Part shown: piece after piece, positions 55,945 through 64,000 of the stretch
Layout of the letters: the number at the start of each line of letters is the position of its first letter
Position numbering within the stretch: position 1 is the stretch's first letter
Assembly: GCA_029531795.1 (NCBI GenBank)
Contig: JAPEIS010000013.1
Coordinates: 1,240,001-1,304,000 of the forward strand
Source of the DNA: Sclerotinia nivalis
Lineage: Eukaryota; Ascomycota; Leotiomycetes; Helotiales; Sclerotiniaceae
Length of the DNA stretch: 64,000 nt
Direction: 5' to 3'
Made by a program: the position numbers and the translations under genes
The notes under the pieces: model-generated
Told to the model about the DNA's origin: nothing
The model's database searches: none
The model's input: the letters and a program-made list of their open reading frames with translations, nothing else

Positions 55945-57738
55945 TATGACAGAAGCGTTGAGACTGAGAAGGTTTGCAATATTGGTGTAATATCAGCTGG
56001 TTTAAACTTAAACTTAAACTTTAAGGAAAAGATACTGAGAAGTATTAAATTATTTTAACTGAGGAATGACGGGAGGGAGCTAATTAATATAGTTCACCAG
56101 ACTGATGGAAAAATGGCAATAACCGAGGAGATCGCATGCTAATAGCTTACACAAAAGATTTGACACTTTGAATCTGTTACAAAGGGACTAGATAAGACTC
56201 GGGTTAAGACGAACGGGTTCTACGCAGGTCATAGTGAAAAAGTACCTGAAAGGGTGAACACGGTTGTTATGATTACCATTCAACAATTTGTCTGGATCCT
56301 CGTTCTTGGTTCTTTGTTGGATTGTAAGCATTATTCACATGCAGACGGACCCTCACTAGTAAAGGTAAGGGGTGACCTCATATTACTAAACCACCGCTCA
56401 ACCCCGCTGTTGCTTTTGATAAGCCACAGACTTAATTTGTGAATAATGAACCCCGCTTGGGAGACACATATATCGGGTGGATTATTTCGGTGAACGGAGA
56501 TAATCTAGAAGAGAAAGTAGTTGTTACCATTTGTGTTTCATTTATAAATCCCTCATCTTCCAAATCATTGGAATGTATATACTTGTGGATACTCAAGCAT
56601 GCACCACATTACCGATCATGACATCTCTAGAACATTTGTTGATCATAGGACAAGAGTTTTGAGCGACTATAAGCCAGGATGGTTGAGAACAGGTGGTTTA
56701 GCCATGTCATTGCACAAACCGTAGAATTTACTTATATCTGTCAGGTACAGTGCGATGTAGCTTGGTTCTGATTATTCGGGCTTACCACCACGCAGTAGAC
56801 GGATGCAGCTAGCGGTGGATTAATTCATCCACCTACATATTCCCCAGGTTTCTGTGCATCCAAATAGCCCAACACTGTGCATGTGAACTTCTTATGACGA
56901 GTTAATTAGAATCAGAATTGAATCTCGCTCTCTGGGCAGTTTCTCGGGGACAAATTATATGTAGTCAGCATATAGATATCATTAATCCAACTAACTGTAA
57001 AGGGTGCGAGTCTGATTTAATCAATTCTCGAACACATCGAATGATACCTGGACTGAGTCTCGTATCGACTGAGAGATGAGATCCTGATAATTGGATGTCT
57101 AAGCATCATTGAACCCCATTTCAGTATAGTTATGCAGAGACACAAGGATACGAAACCTTACCGTGAAAAAAGAGGAGGACCAGTCGTGGCAGGCTTGACT
57201 GTATGACCACTGTAATAAGAAGATTGATTCCATCCTGACGCATGTTTGACTCAAAAGAGCTCATAGTATTAGAGTTCTGCGTAAATCCTGGTACGCAAAA
57301 ACTCTTGTAAATCATAGTTGGCTTGTTGAAATGGGGGAGCGGGGGGAAAAAGGCTCAGATCCCGTTTGAAGGATCGGTGGTTGTCCTACTGTGACATAAC
57401 AGATCTGAAGGACACGATCGCTTGACTCAGATACATAATTTGATATCCATTGACTGTTGGGTGAACATTATATGTTAAAATTTAAAGCTCCATCATCACT
57501 CTCAATGAATTTCATAAACTTCCATTGAAACTTGAGCTTTGGTTTTTATCACGTGATAAGATCTAATCTAATCTTATCGGCGGTCATTGGGTTGCTCCGT
57601 GCGTTTGTTTACTTTCACGATCTTTTCAAACAACGAGAGAGCACCAAATATGCAAAACATACAAAACTACAAAAATTGAGTACAACTTCTAGCCTACAGA
57701 CTTCAACCCTACCATAGATAGAAACAATCAGATATAAC
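55945..57738. other. Divergent intergenic region between egt1 and nuf2
   Basis: AT-rich DNA with short frames only. It must hold the promoters of both genes. No clear regulatory motif or RNA gene is seen. Confidence 0.5.
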
Positions 57739-59227
57739 ATGTCTTTCAATCCACGAATGAGCCTTGCGCCCAGCTCGCAACAACAAAATCGAGGCAAGAA
57801 GAAGGAGGAAGAGAGCGATTCATTCATGCGCCTGGTAAGATAGTAATATCATGACCACATTGAAGTCTCACTAACTATGATAGCCCGACAAAGAGATTGC
57901 AGGGTGTATCAGCGATATTGGGGTACCTTTCACGGCTGCGGATCTCTTAAAGCCAAACCCTCTCCAAATCCAAATGATCTTTGAATGGTTCGCAGAACTT
58001 CTTATGAACACCACTCGCGATACAGTCGACCCTGCTATGCGTGCAGCATCCGAAGGTATATGTGAAGATTACCCAGATATTGTTCCGGCAGAAACAAGAA
58101 ATCTCATGGGTTTCTACGTCAGTCTACGCAAGTTGCTCTTTGAATGTGGCATTACGGACTTCTCATTTCAGGATTTGTACAAGCCAACACACGACCGCTT
58201 AGTGAAGATATTCTCTTATATCATCAATTTTGTACGATTCAGAGAAAGTCAAACACAAGTTATTGATGAACATTTCAACAAGGCCGAGACTACAAAGGTC
58301 CGAATCGAGACGCTCTATATGGAGAACCAAGAGATGGAAAGCCGTTTAGATGAGTTGAAGCGGAACCGTAGGGCGATGGAGGTACATATTTCAGAAAAGG
58401 TTAAGCGCAATGAGGAGTTGAAGAAAAGGCTCTTGGAGCTGCGCCAAAGCCAAGACAAAATGGCTCGACGGTTTGAAGGACTCACAAAGAAGAAAAAGGA
58501 GATGACTGCTATTCTGGAGGAAAAAACTGCTGCGACCATTGAATTGAGGCAAGAAAGCTCGAAATTACAACCATATGTGTCTCAGTCACCAGCTGCGCTG
58601 CAGGCCTCCCTGACGGAATTGAGTAATGCACTGAATACGGACAAGGCACAAATTGATGGCTTTGATCGACGAGCCCGAGCCCTGCAGACTTCGACCGATA
58701 CGTTTACAGTAGTTTCTGCAGATGTAGTTTCGTGTACGAAACTTCTCGATGAGATTTCGGTCGAATTGGCCAAGGAGGAAGATGAAAATGTGAAAGTGGC
58801 GAGACAACGAGATGCACTAGGCGAAAGAGGGAATAATGTACGTGAAGTGGAAAGAACCGAGGCTTTGCTACAGCGACAATTATCGAAACATCTCGAACGA
58901 ACAGAGAAATTGAGAGACGGCAGCAAAGCAAAGGCTATGAGTGCTAAAGAGAGAATGGAAGAACTGCGAGCTGTGCATAGAAAGCTCACAGAAGAGAGAA
59001 ACGAAAAAGGGAGGGAGATGGAGAGGAGGAAAGTGAGGATAGAGCAAACAGAGAAGAAGGTATGGAAATTAGACCTCTTGAGAATATCATGCAGATTCAC
59101 TGACATAACATAGATGGCGGACTTGAAAGAGAACATCGAAAACGAGATACACAGTGCGCATGACGAGTTCTTAAAAATGGACTCGCATATCAAGCTATAC
59201 ATCACGGAAATGGAGCAGTCTATTTGA
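57739..59227 (+). CDS. nuf2: Kinetochore protein NUF2 (NDC80 complex)
   Basis: Three exons (57739-57834, 57884-59059, 59114-59227) join in phase to give 461 residues, the family's usual length. After a short basic disordered start, residues 33 to about 150 form the calponin-homology-like head, with the recognisable [41 protein letters not shown] and [12 protein letters not shown]. The remainder is a long coiled coil rich in Glu, Lys, Arg and Leu (for example [20 protein letters not shown]). NUF2 pairs with NDC80 and joins SPC24-SPC25 to form the rod that couples kinetochores to spindle microtubules. The last exon supplies the C-terminal helix, which ends ITEMEQSI. The annotated start is the first ATG in frame after the pyrimidine-poor leader; no earlier in-frame ATG fits. 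Confidence 0.96.
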
Positions 59228-59400
59228 TTTGCAGGAACACTTTTGGAATTTGGATTTATGTTGGACTAGCAATCATGGCAATCATGGTAATGAATGGATA
59301 TGAAAGGGTTGGGGGATTGGGGGACCGGCTGGTGGCGTTGGGTATACCTACTGATTAAGCATGATAATGACCTCCAACAAATGTATTTCTTTCTACATTT

Positions 59401-60294
59401 TTATGTACCATGATCCCACTCTGCTTTCCCGAAATCAAACCATCTCGCGAATATTCGCGCAACCTCTACAGTTCTCCCACTCCAACCGCTATCTTCACCC
59501 TCTAACCCAGCACGCCTCACACTTCCATTGAGCATCGGAACCTTCTCATCCCATCCCTTCCAGGTTCTTTTATCTCGTCTCCTGTTCTCATCCGATCCCA
59601 TTCCGTCCCCGTCATTATTTATACCGTCAAAATCACCCTCAACTTCACCATGCAAGTTCAATTCCACACTTCCCCCCGTTTCCCTCCTCTCTTCTAAACA
59701 CACAACCGACCTCTTGTCCCTTCCACCCATCTCAACCAAGCCCGCCAAACTCCTACTTAACCCCTGAGCACTCCATTCACTCGTATCCCTATGTAACTCT
59801 ACCAACCCATACACAACAATCATTGCCCTTTTCATACCCAGCTTATCCCATTTCCGATCCGGCGGGGCTTCAATTTTCGAAGGTGTCTCCGGGGAGAGGA
59901 CGGAGAGATAGGCGCGCAGATGAGAGGTCGTAGGGATATAAATTAAGGAAATATGGCGGGAGATGGAGATTTGATGGAGGGTTTTCAGAAGGAGCGAGTG
60001 AGAGGGTGTTTCAGCTGGAGCAGTGGTGCTAGTTGGATATGGAGGAGAGGAGGGTATGTCGTTGGAGGATACTGGTGGTAATGAGGTGTTCGAGGTGATG
60101 TCTGCCAGGAGGGAGGAGACGAATGCCGCGCGAGATTTACAGATCAGGATAGTGGTGGGATAAGCACTATGATTTAAAATCCAAGTTAAGAGTTCGGAAG
60201 GGACAGCCGGCGGGAGTGCGATAGGTGAAGGTGAGGGTGACATGTTGAGCGCAGTGCAGTTATCGTCCTTTGGCATCGGGTGCGACAATGACAT
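59401..60294 (-). CDS. Conserved-looking hypothetical protein, 297 residues
   Basis: A single exon encodes 297 residues. After a Pro/Ser-rich start there is a segment that looks like an alpha/beta fold: SELLTWILNHSAYPTTILIC, LLLKTLHQISISRHISLIYI with TTSHLRAYLSVL, and a strand-like MIVVYGLVELH followed by a helix (SAQGLSRSLAGLVEM). An acidic disordered insert (near 215-240) and a final helix (RTVEVARIFARWFDF) follow. The alternation recalls nucleotide-binding-like proteins that have lost their phosphate loop, but no motif proves it and I do not assign a function. The gene is divergent to AP-3 beta, with only 278 bases between start codons, so the two probably share a promoter region. It converges on NUF2. 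Confidence 0.7.
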   Translation of the reverse strand: MSLSHPMPKDDNCTALNMSPSPSPIALPPAVPSELLTWILNHSAYPTTILICKSRAAFVSSLLADITSNTSLPPVSSNDIPSSPPYPTSTTAPAETPSHSLLLKTLHQISISRHISLIYIPTTSHLRAYLSVLSPETPSKIEAPPDRKWDKLGMKRAMIVVYGLVELHRDTSEWSAQGLSRSLAGLVEMGGRDKRSVVCLEERRETGGSVELNLHGEVEGDFDGINNDGDGMGSDENRRRDKRTWKGWDEKVPMLNGSVRRAGLEGEDSGWSGRTVEVARIFARWFDFGKAEWDHGT

Positions 60295-60572
60295 TTTGTT
60301 CCTACAGAATGGAGCTGCAATTAGTGCTGAATGTTAATGATCCATAGTAAAACGTATTCTCCGACATATGTACCACGAGAATTAAATTATCAACGCATAT
60401 TTAGAGAATATCAAATCATGAAGAAAACAAAGAATTAAATCTCCAAGGTTGTCATTATCAAATGATGCAATCCGCATATTTGCGGAGCCAAATCAACAAT
60501 CGCTTATAGCCCCCACCATTACAAGCTCCCATTGATCATGTTCCTCTGTAATCTCATTTCGTCGTCCATGAC

Positions 60573-63250
60573 ATGGAATCCATATCTAGAATATCCAGCT
60601 TGCTGGAAAGTGGTACGAACATTTCTTTTCCTGTTTCACTCTTCAAAAATACAAATTTGTGACGATGTGGCACAATGATTTCATGCTAACAGCGACCATA
60701 GCGAGGGAACTCACACTCGATGCTGCGCAATCTGCGAGGAGCTCTCGAGGAGCAGGGGCTCTGAAGACATTGCCGCCCCAGCAGATTAAGAAATTACTGG
60801 ATAGTAGACATGATCGGGAGGTATTGGAGGGGTTGAGGAAGGTCATCTCTGTATGTTTGCCTGATTTTCGATGCGCATTTCTGCCAGCTTGATACGAAGT
60901 GGAATTCTGGGCCTGAAAGTAGAGAGATACGCTCTAACAGAACTCGCAGATGATGTACCGTTCCCAACCATGCCTCACATTTTTCTCCTCCGTCGTAAAG
61001 AACGTCGCGTCCCCGAATATTGAGATCAAAAAGCTGGTTTATATTTACCTCCTGAACCACGCGGAACAAGAGCCCGACCTAGCTCTCCTCTCTATAAACA
61101 CTATTCAAAAGTCGCTCTCAGATGGCAACCCACAAGTCAGAGCCCTGGCGCTCAAAACTATGTCTGGAATTCGTGTGCCTGTTATCAGTCAAATCGTGTC
61201 GCTGGCCATTAAGAAAGGGTTAGGGGATATGAGTCCATATGTTAGGAAGGCAGCAGCTTTAGCTATACCGAAGTGCTATAGATTGGATCCGAATACTCTC
61301 CCGCAGCTACTAGACTACCTATCGACATTACTTGGGGACAAACAATACTATGTAGCTGGCGCGGCAGTCACTGCATTTCTGGAAGTATGCCCCGAACGCC
61401 TAGACCTGATTCACAAGCATTATAGAGGTCTCGTAAAAAAGATAGTAGATATGGACGAATGGTCACAGATGGCAACCCTCCACCTAATGACCATCTACTC
61501 TCGCAAATCCTTCCCCAAGCGCACCCGGCGCGTCCGCAAGACCACCTCCAAAAGCAACGGAAACCAACAAAGTTTTTACGCCGATTCCGACGCCGAACAA
61601 GAAGAAGACACGGAAGAAACCAGCGAAACGATCCAAGTTCTCGACCCAGATCTCGAACTTCTCCTCAAAAGCATCAAACCCCTTCTTCAATCCCGCAATT
61701 CTGGTGTCGTGGTAGCTGTATCCCGCTGCTATGTAGCTCTCGGAACACCAGAATATATAAACCATTGTATCGGTCCTCTCATTGCTCTACTACGCGGCCC
61801 CTCAGATATACAACACATAGCACTCTACAACATCGTGTCCGTGTGCCTCATGCGCCCCGAAGCATTCGTAAAATACGCCTCTCATTTTCTGGTCCGATCA
61901 ACCGACCTCCCACAGGTATGGGAACTCAAACTTGAATTACTTACTTTGATATTCCCGCATTGTGATGCCTACATCAAGAGTCTAATACTCAACGAACTGG
62001 AACATTTCTCCCGTGGCTCGGATCGAGAATTGGTGAGAGAGTCAGTGAGAGCTATTGGTCGATGTGCACAAAGTGATTCTAGGACATCAGCAAGATGTTT
62101 ACGTTTATTGTTGAAGCAAATCACCAGTCTAGATGGAAATCTAGTCGCGGAGTCACTTACTGTAATCAGGCATCTTATACAACAGGATCCAGCATCACAT
62201 ACACATACCGTTATACGCTTAGCCAAAAATCTAGACACAGCTACAAATCCCAGGGCTCGGGCCACTATTATTTGGCTCGTGGGAGAATTCGCCGGCCTTG
62301 ATGGTGAAAATAATATCGCACCTGATGTTCTTCGTATTTTGGCTAAAGGGTTTGCTGATGAAGCAGAGCCCGCAAAACTACAAATTGTTCTTCTAGCTGC
62401 TAAAGTCTATCTACATCATTTGAACCGGACCACTCCAGAACCAGAACCTACCAAACCTTTACCGACTCCTCAACCTTCCCACGATTACGCCAGCATTGAA
62501 GAAGAAAATGAAGGATTCGCATCCCTTGACTCACCTTCACAAACCTCCTTCTCCCCACCTCCCGAACCGGAATCCGAACCTGATCACCCCATCGTCATCC
62601 TCTGGAACTACATCCTCCTTCTTGCCCGTTACGATACTTCATACGACCTTCGCGACCGTACCCGTCTTTACAAATCTCTCCTCGCCATCCCATCATCCAC
62701 CCAACTCGCATCGCTCATGCTTCTTGCTCCTAAACCTATCCCACATACTCCTAGTCCCTCCGAAAGCCGCACTAGCTTTACTCTAGGAAGCGCCAGTCTC
62801 GTTGTTGGTGGTGAGGGCGGTATGCATGGATTAAAAGGCTACGAGGCACTACCTCCATGGGTAGCAGCTGGCTCTGAGCCAGATCCATCGTTGCGAGAAC
62901 CTGATTCCGCTCGGAATGAATATGAAGAGAAGAAAGTCCTGACTGCAGGACAAATATTAGATAGTGCGGTGAAAGATTTCAGGCCTGGTGTTTCGCCATC
63001 TAGGACGAATGGGTTTAATGCTGGAGGTTCTGGCCCTAGTACAGCTCCAGGGAAGGAAAAAACACTTGATGACTGGCTAGCCGAGTCTGAGGAAGACGAA
63101 AGTGAGGAGGAAGAAGAAGAAGAAGATGACGAGGGAGAATCCGGGGGAACGGAAGGAGAGGAATCCGGAGAGGAAGAATCTGAGGAAGAGGAAGAGGAAG
63201 AGGAAGAGAGTAGCGATGATGATGGGGAGCACGATAGACTAGTTAAATAA
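60573..63250 (+). CDS. apl6: AP-3 adaptor complex subunit beta
   Basis: Three exons (60573-60612, 60702-60850, 60950-63250) join in phase to give 829 residues. The first exon, coding MESISRISSLLES, is not obvious from single frames; its donor restores the conserved SARELTLDAA start of fungal AP-3 beta. Residues to about 560 form the adaptin N-terminal solenoid of HEAT-like repeats (for example KLLDSRHDREVLEGLRKVIS, IKKLVYIYLLNHAEQEPDLALLSINTIQKSL, ALAIPKCYRL). An acidic insert lies near 285 (DSDAEQEEDTEET). The C terminus is a long Ser/Glu/Asp-rich tail that ends GEHDRLVK; there is no separate ear domain. AP-3 buds vesicles from the Golgi that carry cargo such as alkaline phosphatase and the SNARE Vam3 directly to the vacuole. 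The open long third exon and family-typical architecture make this a firm call. Confidence 0.95.
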
Positions 63251-63567
63251 GTGATATCCCGTTGCGTGCCACTAGCTGCGCTACCTTCTATAATACACCA
63301 TTAACTGACGATGGCCTTACACTAGGAGGCTTATAATTAGCTTTCGCACAATACATCTTACGCAGGCATGAAAATATTTAGTCACAACAACATTAGAATA
63401 ATATCAATGAATGTGGAATTTAAAGATCATTGTTTGATGAAGAACCAGGGACCAAAAAGCCCTCTGGCATTACTATTAGCCACAGCAAATAGCTTGGCAT
63501 TAGATCCTACTGATTGTCCCGTCCTCCACATCTTTGAACCTGGTGTCTGCTTTGAAAAACAAGTAGC
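63251..63567. other. Convergent intergenic region
   Basis: This lies between the AP-3 beta stop and the probable 3' end of the partial gene on the minus strand. A minus-strand frame ending at 63427 (ending NARGLFGPWFFIKQ) is open from an acceptor-like site at 63570 and could be an alternative last exon of that gene. Confidence 0.35.
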
Positions 63568-64000
63568 CTAGGCAGAACGAACGGATCCCACTGAAGAGTC
63601 TCCGTCTAGAATGAATCTTCTAGGCTCAATTATTCTTTTGGCTCCTGCAATGTGATAAATGCATCGATGTATGCGAAATGACTAACACTGTACAGGAAAC
63701 CATCAACTTAAAATTCAAGCCTGAACTCCCGAAAAGAAAAAGAAAGCCCCGAATAACGCCTCACTATGCATGTGACTTTTATTTGTACAGAGAATGAGAA
63801 AAAGAGCTTTGATAGATAACCGACTACTTGAAGGCTTGCTTGATCCAAAAGACTCTTTTGCAAACTATATGCTGTTTACCTGACCAAGACCGAATAACTG
63901 CCCATGGAGGAAATAAAAAAGTCAGCTACCAACGGCGACTTCAAAATTATATATTAGCATATGTAGACAACACTAAGATTTAAGTCTTACCTATAAGCTG
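63568..64000 (-). CDS. Partial gene at right edge (3' exons only)
   Basis: On the minus strand a last exon (63644-63568) preceded by TTGCAG reads GAKRIIEPRRFILDGDSSVG and ends SVRSA then TAG. Further upstream a short segment between AG and GTAAAC (63879-63862) reads LFGLGQ, and the window edge shows a clean donor (CTTATAG then GTAAGA). These look like the exons of a gene whose start lies beyond the window. The joints between the visible pieces could not be fixed, and the family is not recognised. Confidence 0.35.

Noticed and set aside
58582..59205. Minus-strand frame of 207 codons over NUF2
   Set aside because: Antisense shadow of the coiled-coil coding sequence.

Overview
The window is nuclear DNA of a filamentous ascomycete. 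Genes are interrupted by short GT..AG introns (mostly 45-60 bases) with CTAAC/CTGAC-like branch points. The gene set (AP-3 beta, NUF2, RCC1, SreA-type GATA factor, Egt1, a Pra1/Aspf2-type zincophore beside a ZIP transporter) is typical of Pezizomycotina. The general look suggests Leotiomycetes, perhaps Sclerotiniaceae, but that placement is from memory of such proteins and was not tested. Intergenic DNA is long, AT-rich and full of microsatellites.

Layout, left to right. 1-6.9 kb: no convincing gene. 6.9-9.2 kb (+): 780-residue disordered protein of unknown function. 11.4-12.1 kb (+): cytosolic thioredoxin. 14.0-15.9 kb (-): RCC1-type Ran exchange factor with a long basic tail. 18.3-20.0 kb (+): CorA-like two-helix membrane protein. 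20.3-22.1 kb (-) and 23.4-24.5 kb (+): a divergent zinc-uptake pair, a seven-exon ZIP transporter with four extracellular Cys/His modules and a secreted Pra1/Zps1/Aspf2-like zinc-binding protein ending in the same kind of module. Their shared promoter carries an inverted pair of CAAGGT (ZafA-like) motifs and several GCCAAG (PacC-like) motifs. 27.2-28.2 kb (+): F-box-like hypothetical protein. 29.3-31.4 kb (-): a decayed gene of different base composition, possibly an old viral insertion. 32.2-33.0 kb (-): OTU deubiquitinase with an in-frame stop before a conserved-looking tail. 34.5-35.8 kb (+): D-amino-acid oxidase. 36.4-37.1 kb: ankyrin-like relic. 37.8-38.9 kb (+): TVP15/COPI-associated Golgi protein. 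39.9-41.8 kb (-): SreA-type iron-responsive GATA repressor. 41.8-48.6 kb: no supported gene. 48.6-50.6 kb (-): Cys/His-headed acidic protein of unknown function. 52.5-55.9 kb (-): ergothioneine synthase Egt1 in twelve exons. 57.7-59.2 kb (+): kinetochore protein NUF2. 59.4-60.3 kb (-): hypothetical protein, divergent from AP-3 beta (60.6-63.3 kb, +). 63.6-64.0 kb (-): probable last exons of a gene that starts beyond the window.

The one clear functional unit is the zinc pair: a secreted protein captures zinc and the co-regulated importer takes it up at the cell surface. Iron regulation (SreA) and the iron-dependent enzyme Egt1 lie further right but are not physically linked to it. Gene models below were spliced by hand so that exon phases agree; they are not supported by transcript data.
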